Positions 37,301 to 48,800 of a stretch of 64,000 bases of DNA are shown one piece after another. The notes beneath the pieces were generated by a model, which saw nothing but the letters and a program-made list of their open reading frames with translations, searched no databases and was not told the origin of the DNA. The position numbers and the translations under genes are program-made. Numbering within the stretch: the first letter of the stretch is position 1; each line of letters begins with the position of its first letter. The stretch spans positions 20,543,934 to 20,607,933 of the forward strand of contig CM060477.1 in NCBI GenBank assembly GCA_030544235.1. Direction: 5' to 3'. This stretch comes from Lepturacanthus savala (Eukaryota; Chordata; Actinopteri; Scombriformes; Trichiuridae).

Positions 37301-40300
37301 TCTGGAGCTAAAAAGTGAGTCCAGTGTGGAAGTACCAACATCTACAGTTCCTTGAATGGCTGCTTGAAGCTCAGAGACATAGAATGTCATGTTAAAATGC
37401 CCAAACTTACAGCAGCAATTAACATATTTATAGCTCACACAATTGTATGGGGGAATAACTGTTTCATAACGCACCCATGTACATTTTATTAAGGCTTAAA
37501 TAATTAAGGAGTTATAACTTTGAGTGACAGGTGGTTAGCCACTAGCTGACTGCAACTTGCTAACTGCTGGCTGCAACCTCCACCCAGCTCCACACTCCCT
37601 TCCAAAGATGTTCACGGTAGAGCCACTTCTAGCTGAAAAAGAAATGTGGATGAGGCTCTGGTAAAGATTCAATGGGTACACAGACTAATACGTGATGTCA
37701 TAGAGGTTACATCCATTTATAGTTTATGGCTTGTGTCCTTCTCTCTCTCCCTGTAACAACCAGTATTGTCAGTGCCACTGCAGCTACATGTGTGATTGAC
37801 AGGAAGTCCTGCAGTACCGGTCTATCTCCAGTTCCCTTTGTCTTAGCAGCCCCTCTTTAACCTTCACCAGAGTGTTGACAGGAAGGGACGTCCCCATCAG
37901 CATCTGGAAAGAGACAAGCGTAGCTACAGAACACATCCACTGCAGTACATAATGGAATGGAAGCAGTATCTGAGGAATTAGAATAATAAAGTACAACATA
38001 GTATTTCAATGAATCCATATAAGTTTTTTGTTATTTGATAGTCAGCAGTAATTGATAAATTGTTATTTATGTCAAATATAAATCTTGTGATTTGTTCCCT
38101 TCAACATTTAATGGGGTATTTTAGTACAGAGACAGAGCAGGTTGTAGCAGGACTATAAAACTAACAGCAGTCAAACCTAAACAGCAACAGACAAATCCTC
38201 TGTATTAGACCTTTAAAGCTGAACTATGTGATATCATTGTAAATCTGGGTTAAAGTGACACATTCTGATCATTCCTTGTCACTAACTTTACTTCATTTAA
38301 GGAATATTTTGTTATTTAATATGTGGCTGTGAGAGGAAGGAGGCAAGGTGGTGGTAGCTGTGACTCAAACAATAACTCAGGGTTAACTAGGACGGAACTA
38401 GCCAATCACAGTGACTCTATAACTTTGGACTAGAGTTACACGGGGCAGCTGAGAATGGATATTTATAACTAGCTGGCTGGGATGAGGACATTGCTACTGC
38501 AGCTTTAACACTAAACAATCATCAAAATATTGCAATATTCTTCAAAATGTCGAGACTGATCTTCATTTCACTGCTTTGTCTACTCTACGGTTTAACCTAG
38601 TGTGTGGTATGAAACCTGTCTGTTTGTATGCTCCACATATCTGGAACAAACTCCAAGAAAACTGTAGATTTGCTGCAACTTAAAGTATCTGAAAACATCA
38701 AATACAACATTATATTGTGTTATTTTCCCCAGCCACCCATTGTTCTATGAATGATCTGAAGAGAATTAGAGAAACTCATCCGCTTCCCTTTTTCTCTCCC
38801 ACTCTTCTTTCTTCCATTTCCTCATTGTTAGAAAACTGCTCTCACCTGGTTAATATCCGGTTCCTGCTGATGTCCCTGTTGCCATGGCAACAGTCCATCT
38901 CCACCACAGACATTTGTCCCGGAGCCACAGATCTGACCGGGTTCCCCTACACTCTCTACTTTGGGGCTGTACTCCATTTGCTCAGTCAGCCACATCTGGG
39001 TGCGGACGGCCGACTGAATCGGGGAGTCTCTATCGGACTGAAGGCCCAGCGGTGAGTCGCCTTGCTTGGGTAGGCCGAGGCCTCCCAGGGCCAGTTTGGC
39101 CTCCGGTAAACCGCCGTAGCTCATGTTCAAGCTGCTGTGTTTTACGGGCGAGGACAGGGTGGAGGACAGGGACAGGTCCGTTTCTAAACCGGTGGATCTG
39201 CTGCTGTGGTTGTTCCAGTAGCAGGGCCCAGCGCCCGGGGAGCGCTGCAGCAGTCTGTGGTTGACCACGGTGGAGGATAAGGGTAAATAAAGGTCCATGT
39301 TGGAACCAGGGCGCTCCTTTCTGTAGCCGTGTAGCACACCTCTGTCCAGGGAGCCTTGTAAATCGGGGTTGTACTGATAGGCCAATGTCCTATTGGAGCT
39401 CTTATCAGCCCCAGAAGACAGCTTGGTGAGCGAGGACCACCTGCGGATGGGCTGTTTGTCCTTCATGTCCAGGCTGCTTGATGAAAACAGCTGAGACATG
39501 GCCGGTGTGAGCGGCTGGCAGGACCGGCTCCAGCGACCTGTGCTGCTGGGTGAGGCTGGCGTTTTAAGACCGGTGTAGGGTGAAGTGGAAGGGGACGGCA
39601 TGACGTGGACGATAGGAATACCGCTGCCAAACCCCTCATCTTGTCCAAAGTGATGATGGGACAGCGGCTGGAAAGATGAAGGTGTGGTACTGGAACTGGA
39701 GTCATCTGTAGGAACACATGCAGACCAGAGAGACCATTAAAGAACAGGACATTTAACCAGTGTGTAGTATTTAGCTGCATCAGTACAACTGACTTAGCAT
39801 GAATTTGACTTAGATTGAACTGTTATTTCCATATGGAGCAGGTTCTCTCTATGGAGATCTTGGTAAATTCATACAATTACCATCCTCTAAAAGAATGTTG
39901 ATGTGTGAAATGATTGTGAGTCCCTGTACAAACCTGATCCAATCACAGGTGGTTAACTCTATTACCAGGGGTGTAAGCACTGAAGACGCTTTGAGGATGG
40001 ATTGAGATCTGATCACTCCGACCACATTTAGAGGTCGTCTGGACCACTTACGTCCACGTAACATTGAAGGACCACCTACTCTACTGATGGCCAGCAGACT
40101 AGGGGTCAGGTCAGGTTATAGGGACTGCTCCCAGTCCATATAACCTCACCTGACCCCTAGTCTGCTGGACATCAGTTGAGTGTCCACAGCTGTCCTCAAC
40201 TTGTTTGATGACGGGATGAAGAACAGTGAGAAACTAATAATGACTAGTGTAGTTTGTCTGCTTCTCCTTTGTTCTGCATGTGATGATAATTTAGCAGTTA

Positions 40301-43139
40301 CACAGCTGAATCCTCATGAGAATCCATTGTGTCAGGCTTCATCCATTTGTGTCCTGAACACAAATCTACAGCAATAATCTGCTTCTTGTGTGATCTTGTG
40401 ACCTAGAGTCTCCCAGGGCAGCGATAAACCATCATTTTATCCAATCACCAATCATCCAATCAACAGTTTCCAATGATGACTTTCCGTCAGGTAGGAAGTG
40501 ATGTCCGATCACATGAGACACAGTTAATTCCATCCCACTCCCAACCATGAGTCAACCTGCTGATTGGAACCTTTTGACAGAGAATTACCTTCCACACTGT
40601 CAGAACAGTAAGTGCCGATGCCAGTGTCACCGCTGTCAGACGCTGTGCTGTGTCGGCGGACGCCGATACTTTTCTCAGGGCCAGCGGGGCTGGTGTGCCA
40701 CGTGGATTCATGGCCAGGGACCCATCCTGAAGACCCACCACTGCTGGAGCCTGAAACAAAGGCTGTCTGTTAGACCAGTTGTTGTGTTTAAAAGAAAAAA
40801 AGAGTCAGGTCGGATTACTGCTTTTATACTCTTGGCATTCTCTTGATGAACTACCATTACCAGGTAGTTACCTGAAATGGTTTTCACTTCATAGTCGTGT
40901 CTTATCAGGGTTAATTAGTGGAATTTGCTTTATCAATCAGATCAAAGGGTGGTTATTTAGAAGAAACTAGAACTTAGAACTGTGTCCAAACTCTTGGCTT
41001 GGACTGTATGTGACCATCATCTCTCATCGATACCAAAGGATCTTTCTGAATTGTGGGGCCACCTCAGACTGGAACCTGGTGGTAGGTGACGGGGTATCAG
41101 AGAACATTTTAGGACACCCTGATCACTGCTAAACCTCACATTAAATAGAAGGCAGCTCCTTAGAAACAAATGAACAGAAGCCTCCTGGAGGCTGTTCTAG
41201 TAGTTCCAACATGCAACAAGGAGCCTAAAGCAGTAGAAAGCTAATCAAGCAAGGAACAGGGAAGACTGCTGATTATCACTCATCTTCTACTATTAATACA
41301 AAAAATACAAACAAAAAAGAAGTTAAGTTAGCAGACCTTTGTAGCTCCTCATCTCTGCTGGCAGCTCAAGGCTACTCCACCCTCTACTACAGGGGTCTAC
41401 AGCTGCTGGGGTGCAGGTTTTATTCCAACCAAGCAGGAACACACCTGAATCTACTAATGAAGTAGAATTAGTAGAATCAGGTGTGTTCCTGCTTGGTTGG
41501 AATAAAAACCTGCACCCCAGCAGCTCTCCAGGACCAGGGTTGGAGACCCCTGTTACTAGAACCATGAACTCAGACAGTTGAATTTTGGGTAATTTTGGAC
41601 AATGTACCAGATTTTAAGATTTAAGGCAGAATGCATGAAACAAAAAATGATCTCTTTGGTTCTGCTGCATACGTTTGGATGTTTTTTTTGTTCTAGGAAT
41701 GTGATGCTGAATTGGTTGAATACTAAAACAGTAAAATGTTGACTGTATGAAAAGTGGTATAAGGGAATGTTACCATAACTCATGTGTCACTTCAGAATCA
41801 CTGCCACACCAACCTGTTATAGCTTCTTTGATCAAAACTCTGTCTTTGGAATATGACATTTAATATCTTTGACAGTCATGTACTAAAGGTCAAATTTGTA
41901 TATGTATAGTGCTTTTTTTATAGTGCCTTTTTCTGACCAGCGATTATTCACCCATTCACATACATTCATACCCTGATGGCAGTAAGGTTCCAGCTGTTCA
42001 TCAGGAGCTCTAATTCACACACATTCACAAACCAAAGGTGCAGCCGTTGCAGCAATCAGTGTTAAGTATTTGGTCCAAGGACACACTGAGGACACACCTC
42101 AGATTGTCTGACAAGCCCGATATATTCTTATAATACTGTAATAGTTTCTCTCACAATTGTTCTGGACCAATTGAACAAATTTAGGTTAAAAACAGTTAAA
42201 TTACAACTGGTTTGGACCTGACAGCTATGAAAATCCTAAATCAATAAATCCAGTCATTTACAGATGAGGAATATCAGCAGCTGTTTGAGTTAGAAACTGG
42301 AGCATCAGATGGCGACTTAAGAATTGAAAATATTAGACTAAGAAGCTGTATTATAGATCAATGTTTCTGTTCATCTTCACAAAATATTGAAGTGTGTCAG
42401 TAGTTTGTCACTACTGAGTGTGTCTCACCTTATATCAGCTCAGACTTATCCATGTGTATGAATATGATATTTCTTAAAGTGGTGGATGAAATACTCTGAT
42501 TCTTTACTTCAGTAAAGAATCAGAGTTTGAGAAATCAAAAATTACTCAAAGAAATATTCTGAATTGAATGAATTGAAAATGTTACTTAAATAAAATGACA
42601 TGATTATAAGCAAAAAGTATTATGTGTTGTATTATTATAGTACATTATGCTATTTTTAAATTCTAAATACATGTGAGAATATGTTATTATTTATAACGTG
42701 TGGCCAATTTGAGATACTTTGGGTAGACCAATAGTACTGGATCAGAATATTTAGCACAAAAAGCAAAAAAGAGCGACAATTTAAAGGAATATAGATAATA
42801 GCACTTTAAAGTATATTCATCTGAAAACAATTAAAGCTGTCAGATTAATGTAGTTGCGTATAAAGTGCAGTATTTCCTTCTGAATCGCAGTAGTATACAG
42901 ATTTGAGTAGTACGCGGTATTTTATTGTGATGCTAGTCGGATCACAGCTTCCTCCCAGTGTAGCGTTAGCTCCGCTCACATCAGTCTGTGCTAACTGCTG
43001 CAGCTCGGCCTTCACGTCTCAACCCTTCACATCGTCCTTTTAACCACACGCTGCACGTGCGCTCTCTTGCTTAAAGCCTTCAAGTCTCACCTGTTTTATA
43101 AGACTCGTATCCATCTTCAAAATCACCTCTATTCCACAT
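31396..43139 (-). CDS. cep85l: Centrosomal protein of 85 kDa-like
   Basis: CEP85L is a pericentriolar coiled-coil protein; in human, early-exon variants cause a neuronal migration disorder. Exons, 5' to 3' on minus: 43091-43139, 40589-40750, 38846-39705, 37818-37903, 36751-36868, 36487-36654, 36059-36211, 34697-34851, 33058-33175, 32917-32967, 32347-32524 and 31396-31562. All are phase-compatible and total 2265 nt (754 aa; ~805 in human). Diagnostic pieces are VRRHSTASDSGDTGIGTYCS (48-67), RRWSSLTKLS and QSAVRTQMWLTEQM in the 860-bp exon, LVKVKEGLLRQRELEIDR, RRIETLEKYLADLPTLDEVQ, KEMSLCLLDLQALCSILAQR and the C-terminus RRDIDELRKSISDRYA. From about residue 350 on it is largely coiled coil. The start exon encodes MWNRGDFEDGYESYKT, beginning MW as in human. 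The junction between the 51-bp and 178-bp exons is the least certain. Confidence 0.94.
33874..34296. mobile_element. Tc1-derived MITE, copy 2
   Basis: Ends are CAGTTCATCCACAAAGTATT on the left and ...AATACTTTCTGGATGAACTG followed by TA on the right. Inner arms are GTTACGTTACAGCCTTATTCC and GGAATAAGGCTGTAAC. The interior keeps a TGTAATTGCTGCCAAAGGTG stub of the transposase 3' end and an A-tract at 34133-34157. There is no coding capacity. It lies in the cep85l intron between the exons at 33058-33175 and 34697-34851. Confidence 0.75.
36365..36422. mobile_element. Detached right end of a Tc1-like element
   Basis: CATGAAAAACACTAATTGCC then GGTGACCCCAAACTTCTGA matches the right terminus of the family seen at 26563-27125. 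It lies in the short cep85l intron between exons 36487-36654 and 36059-36211. Confidence 0.5.
40084..40175. repeat. 92-nt near-perfect hairpin in a cep85l intron
   Basis: Left arm 40091-40127 and right arm 40132-40168 are 37 bases each and pair at 35 of 37 positions across a 4-base CTCC loop. A further CTGATG/CATCAG pair extends the stem outward after a single mismatch, giving arms of about 44. The arm begins CCAGCAGACTAGGGGTCAGG. The size resembles a pre-miRNA stem or a small foldback element. It lies between the exons at 40589-40750 and 38846-39705 of cep85l. Confidence 0.85.
41390..41552. mobile_element. Foldback (palindromic) MITE
   Basis: A 163-bp near-palindrome. GCTGCTGGGGTGCAGGTTTT...TTGGTT-type arms with CCAACCAAGCAGGAACACAC recur inverted as GTGTGTTCCTGCTTGGTTGG around 41478-41500. 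Outer ends are CAGGGGTCTAC and GGAGACCCCTG. Outer-end words of this kind are common in fish non-autonomous DNA elements. There is no coding capacity. It lies in cep85l intron 1. Confidence 0.75.
42493..42526. repeat. Perfect 16-bp inverted repeat, 2-base loop
   Basis: ACTCTGATTCTTTACT (42493-42508) and AGTAAAGAATCAGAGT (42511-42526) are exact inverse complements separated by TC. It lies in cep85l intron 1. Confidence 0.9.
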
Positions 43140-43373
43140 CGTGGGTGTTCGTTGTCCGTATGTAACAGCCGGAAAACGGCAGCAGACCAGAGGAGAAGAC
43201 GCCGTAGTGTGACTGAACACACACGGGTACCGTTACCAGGTCAGGACATCACGACACACAGCGAGTAAAGACACAATCAGCTGGAATTCATTAGGTCTAA
43301 AACACAATATGATGATAGAACTGTTTCTACAGACCGGAAAGTACTGAGCTGAGCTGGAAGTGATCTCAGAAAC

Positions 43374-43420
43374 TCCTCCTCCTCCTCCTCCTCCTCCTCC
43401 TCCTGCTGCTGCTGCTCCTT
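43374..43420. repeat. (CTC)n-(CTG)n triplet microsatellite
   Basis: About ten CTC units followed by five CTG-type units, roughly 240 bases upstream of the cep85l start codon. Open frames of Glu/Gln or Gly here on the minus strand are repeat artefacts. Confidence 0.9.
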
Positions 43421-43574
43421 CATCATTGTTATTGCTGCACATTTTAAATTCAGATATCTCCAGGCACTTCCAGTACACAAGAAGTCATTATGAAAAGCAT
43501 TGAAAGTGGGTTGGGTAAATTTGGCTTGAGTGTAGATCAGTCAGTAATTTAGTACATTTGCTAAATAATATTGT

Positions 43575-43880
43575 GCAGGTTCAAGACCTCCTTGGTCCTG
43601 GGTCTGGGACCTTTCTGTGTGGAGTTTCATGTTCTCCCTGTGTCTGTGTGGGTTTTCACCAGGTTCTCCAGCTTCCTCCCACAGTCCAAAAACATGCTGA
43701 GGTTAATTGGAGACTCTAAATTGTCCATAGGTGTGAGTGTGTGAGTGAATGGTGTGTGTGCCCCACGATTGGCTGGAGACCATCTGGGGTGTATCCCTGC
43801 CTCTCACCTGTAATGCACTGGGATTGGCTCCAGCAGACCATGTGACCCTAATGAGGAATAAACGGGTATAGAAGGTGATG
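43575..43880 (+). repeat. tRNA-headed SINE-like repeat, copy 4
   Basis: Starts at GCAGGTTCAAGACCTCC (B-box-like) and continues through the shared body to AATAAACGGGTATAGAAGG. It is closest in sequence to the 26630-26955 copy. It lies between cep85l and mcm9. Confidence 0.7.
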
Positions 43881-44130
43881 AGTTATCAGTATGACACTAA
43901 ACTGTAAAATGTAAAAAACAGATTTATCTGCTGACCTTTTAGAAAGGCCTGACCCCTAGGTTAGGAACCACTGCAGTAATCTAGCTACTGTAAATTTGTT
44001 GAAACTAGTTCCGCCTCCAGCAGCTAAACAGTATTTATAACACACTGAGGTTTCATATTAATAATCTAATGATGTCATAATAAAATATCAGTCAAAACCA
44101 ACACTTTAACTACATCAGGATCAACATCAG

Positions 44131-44336
44131 GCAATATGTTAACTAGGCTACATCAAGCTGATAATAGGCTGCATTCATTGTAATACATTAACTATATCGA
44201 GCATAATATTTATGTACTTTTACTGGAAAACTTTAATTACATCATGCTCATGATACTTAATATTTCAATGTTTTATCTAACTACATCAAGATCATATTGC
44301 AATATGTTAACTAGGCTACATCAAGCTGATAATAGG
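44131..44336. repeat. ~168-bp-offset duplicated AT-rich segment
   Basis: GCAATATGTTAACTAGGCTA then CATCAAGCTGATAATAGG occurs at 44131 and again at 44299. Related ACTACATCAAG / ATAATACTTAATATT words occur through 44090-44420. It is a decayed tandem duplication in the mcm9 upstream region. Confidence 0.75.
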
Positions 44337-45854
44337 GGAAAACCTAATTATATCAAGCTCATAATACTTAATATTGCAATGCTTTATCTAACTACATCAA
44401 GCTTATAATAAACTACTTAGGTTATATACTTATGTTCAATACAGTTAAATCATCCATGGTCATCAATGATCCATCCATGAATAAGAGGCTAAGATCCGAG
44501 CATCCGAGGAGCACCTGAACGCAGCATTAGTGTAACACGAACCCGTAGGAAGTGACGTGTTGCGGCCTCTGACAACTTCCGGAGTAAACACCCATCTACT
44601 GTTGCCCGCGGAAAATAAGTTGTTGACATAGGTGAAGGAAAATGTGACAGACAAATAGGTATGAATATCCAGATATTTTGTGTTCGTTTGTTAATGTTAC
44701 ACCAAAGAGTTTGTGTGGACACTGACTGAATAACTCAATTATTGTGATGCCTGAAATGCGTTCAAGTTACAGTTAAATAGAGGACTTTATTCGTCCACAA
44801 AGGGTATTAGGTTGTCATAGCAGCGTTTAAATAAATTAAAATACATTTTGAAGTAAATATAAGCACAATAACACAATTGCTAAAAGAAACTGAGGTTGAA
44901 AAAAAATAATAATAGATAAAATTATACTAATGCAGTCGTCAACCATCTTTTTCACTTCGGATTTCTTTAGCTAGTTCTTAAACTTCGATAAGGGATGAAT
45001 AGTTCATTTAGAATTGTTTTCAAACCACAGTTTTTGGTTTTATGGTTACTTGTACACACCTAAAGGGTTCGGCATTAATTCTGCGTCCAGTTACATTCAG
45101 ACTTCTGTCCAATAACAGGTAACAGGTGTTTCTAATGAAGGTTCCATAGAACAGAGTCTGGCTGCTGCTGTTGCTCCCGCTGGCTCTGCCACACTTAATC
45201 AAACAGAACCTTAATTAGTGTTATTTGAAACACCTGCGTTTTCATTTCATGTCAATATGGACGCATTGAAAAAAAGGCTTTTCATGTTAATGTTACTTGT
45301 ATCCTTTGTAATAACAATTAAATACAGCAACTTTAAAATGGAAATAAAATAGATCAGTTTGGTAAATTACTAATTGGCAATAAAATTAAGAGATATTTCA
45401 AGCACACATGATTTTAGGATATTTGTATGATGTTTATATAGTCTAATATTTGTTTGTGAAGACAAATAGTTTGATGTCTGATATTTGAATTAGATTGAAA
45501 AATATTGTAAATTTGTAGAAAGATTTTAAAGAGAACTGATTGATATTTCAGGATCTGGACTGAATTGATTGAAGAATAATAAATGTACATATTCTGATTT
45601 CTCAAATCATTGTTAATTTCTGATAATCAGAAAATTAATCACATTTTTTGATGTTTTCCAAGCAAAGTTTTCACAATTGAACTCTGTGATGGATTTTCAC
45701 AACCTTTTCATATTTTATAGATAATGATTAATCGATTAATCCAACATAATAAGCAGAAGTTTAATTGATGAAATAATTGTAGAAGAACTAAATATCAAAC
45801 CTTGATCATTGCATTGTTCATTTCTGTGTTTCCAGGGGATCACTTCATTCCACC

Positions 45855-48800
45855 ATGTTAATCAGCAGTGAACAGGAGGCCCTGATTGGCCGGGTGTTTG
45901 AAAGCTATGTGGCAGAGCATCACCATGGAAACATTTACCAGCTCATTGAAGACAGAAAGGAAGAGAGCCACCACTCTGTTGTTGTTAATGCAATGACTTT
46001 GTTTGAAGCCAATATGGAGGTCATCACAACACAACACACTGTATTAAATAGTGAATACATAGAAGTAACAGGCAGAAAATAAGTACATTATGGCAAATGA
46101 CACAATGCAGAATAATTAAATTGATGTTCATTTCAATGCAGTGTGTCCCATTATCATATATTACACAAGAATAGATGCTTCAAAAGTGTAACTCAAAACT
46201 GACACATCTATAAATGGTGATGTTGAATAAATGTCTAACTGCACAATGACTGTTGACTGAACATAAAGTGTCACTGCACTGGATCAACATCCTGTTAAAA
46301 CAGTATAATCTCAGAGGGTTTTAGTGTTGTATGTGTACAGGGTGCTGGTATGTTTTGATGATTCTGTACTATCTGTGGCTACAGGTAGGGGACTACTTCA
46401 ACGCCTATCCAGAGGATGTCCTGGCTATATTTGATAAGGTGCTACATAAAACAGCCATGGACTTATTTGAGAAGGCTTCTCCCGACCACTATGGAGGACA
46501 AAGGACTATAGAGCAAAGAATGAGACACTGTCTTCACGCCCGCATTACAGGTTAGACATCCATGATGGGGACTGGCAGTCCCTTTTTACAATTGTTGCTC
46601 AGATTTTTCATTGTGTATGAGTTTTTTGGATTTAGAAATATATTTATCTAATGCAGGGTGGCCATATTAAAAAGTTGATAAATAAACTTTTGAAAAATTA
46701 ATTAAATGTCTTAATCAACAACGGCATTTGGTAATGTCTGTGCAAAGAGTGCCTAAATTTCTTAACTTTCCTCTCAAAAAAAAAAACATGAAAACAATGA
46801 GATTTAGTTTTATTTACTGTATTAGGAGATTGTTTGTAATGTTGTATTTGTAGCTATTGAATTTCCTTCCTTTTTCTGTTATCTGATTAATGTGTGTGTC
46901 CAGGTCTGCCAGTGTGTCCAGAGCTCACCAGAGACACTATACCACGATCCAGAGATGTAGGACACTTCTTATCTGTCACTGGTACTGTCATACGAACCAG
47001 TGTTACCAAGGTAACCACGGCGAGATTTTTCAACACTTGCATCATTTCACCTCTCCTGATTAGGGGTGGAACAAAATCAGAAATGCAGTACTTCTGAGAT
47101 ATAGTATTGATAAACTAGTGTATAGAATATATACAAATCCTGATTCATCTGTAATTTCAAAAATTAAATGGAGATTTTAGTTTTTAGGCTTTTTGAGCAG
47201 AAAGTGGTTCCTCCTAGTCGTCAATGTGGGAATATGTTACTTACACTGCCTGTATTCTGAACTCTGAGGTCCTATCAAGTGTAGTTGTTTGGATAAACTA
47301 ATCAGTGCAGGTGATTTTAATGGTCATGTCGATGTTTCATTTGTCTCTTTACCTCACTCAGCTGTCCTCAGAGGGTTGACGTGTCCACCTGTTTTAGCAA
47401 CAGATCTTACAAGAATCTATTCAATAGAAGTCTAACCAACAGTGCTGTAGTGATTTCATCAGCATTTAATTCCCTGCCCTGCCTCACCACATCTTCAGTG
47501 CTGCTGCTTGTCCACCTGAAATAGTTCCTGTTGTTGAGAGCACTGCAGGCTCACTGCAAACGACTCAAATGGCCTCATCGATGTGTCAACATCTGCACAC
47601 ACATGCAGATTTAACCTCGTTTGATCATCGTGCACATATTAAACACACAGCACTGCAGCTGTTTTTGCAGGACTGGCTCTCCTCTGTACTCTCACAAACT
47701 AAGGACTTTTGACAGTTTACGCAGGAACTATAGATGACTTTGTGATTGGACACTTCTCAGCCCCCCACATCGGTGCTTTTTCTGGTCTCAAAACTGCCAA
47801 AAGTCCTTTCTTAGGGTGAGCAGCAGTAGAGCCAGCGTGCAAAAACAGCTGCACGGTGTTGTGTGTGTGTGTTGCTGTTTCTTTTTACTCACTGACACCT
47901 GCCTCTGCTTCACTCAGTTGTTGAATGTGTGTGTGATGATCAAACATGGAACACATGGAAAGCTAAACTCTAAATTTCTTTTCAGCACCTTGCTACACTG
48001 ACAAAAAGTCACTACTCTATTATTCTACATATTCCTCAGTAGCCACAGCTTAATGTGCTTCTTTAAGGACACTATTCTGACTGTTTGAGACAGATGTCAT
48101 CACTGATTCTCCTCAAACGGCTCAAATTTGCCCTCAAACACAGGGACCATAGAAACAGATGAAAGCCCTACCTAACCTATGTACCTAGACTCCTTTTCTT
48201 CAATCCACCTTTCTCAACTAGATTCATTGAATGAAGACATCAATCTGTCTTTTGGACCCTATAATGTCAGGATCTTTCCTTTGATTAGCACTTCCTTGCT
48301 GGACATGCTCAACATATCCTTATCTACTACAGTCCTTCACAGTAATGTAATTCAACCTCTCCTTACAAATGTGTGTGATTCAGGTATTTTAGCCAACAAT
48401 AGCACTCTATCCAGATTTTGGAGAAAGCTTTTGCCAAACAGTTGTGGTTTCCTACACAACAGTGGTTTATATAAGGATTTACAGTCAGGATTTAGAATGC
48501 AACATAGGAGAGCCATCCGTAAAGCCTCCTGACCCACTGATTAACCCTTCAAATCTGTCTTGTTCCTGGAGTCTTGTCCCATGTTTTCTCCTTCACAGAC
48601 CATGCTTCTGACACAACCTTCTGTTGGTGGAGAGTCTTACCTGGAAGCTGCAGGAATCCATATATTTCTGTTATCCTATTTAATGTTGTACTCTGCAGTT
48701 CCTTTTCTATTCTAATGTATTGTATTCTATCCTGTGCACACATCTGTTGCCAGCCTGATTTATGACTTTGGGCTAAATAAATAAAATTGATTCAAATTGA

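Larger units (their letters stand above)
43140..45854. promoter_or_regulatory. Divergent cep85l/mcm9 upstream region
   Basis: The cep85l start is preceded (in its direction) by sequence around 43140-43260 that should hold its promoter. A (CTC)n/(CTG)n triplet run sits at 43374-43420. A SINE copy (43575-43880) and a duplicated AT-rich segment (44131-44336) fill the middle. The likely mcm9 promoter is near 44500-44630: ETS-type sites GGAAGTGACG (44548-44557) and ACTTCCGG (44575-44582). A possible noncoding first exon ends ACATAG at 44631 before GTGAAG. The coding exon's acceptor TTTCCAG ends at 45835, leaving 19 bases of 5' UTR before the ATG. 44640-45830 is otherwise AT-rich. Confidence 0.5.

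Noticed and set aside
38717..39264. Plus-strand frames of 112 and 126 codons.
   Set aside because: Antisense shadows of the large cep85l exon (38846-39705), which matches the family on the minus strand.
31562..43091. A nested phospholamban (pln) gene inside cep85l, as in human.
   Set aside because: I looked for its short single-exon frame on the plus strand in the cep85l introns and adjacent spacer and saw none.
43233..43480. Glycine- or glutamate-run frames upstream of cep85l.
   Set aside because: They arise from the (CTC)n/(CTG)n triplet repeat and are not spliced into the cep85l model.
44463..44722. Minus-strand frames of 63 and 77 codons near the mcm9 promoter.
   Set aside because: No family resemblance; the region fits a promoter with ETS sites better than coding sequence.
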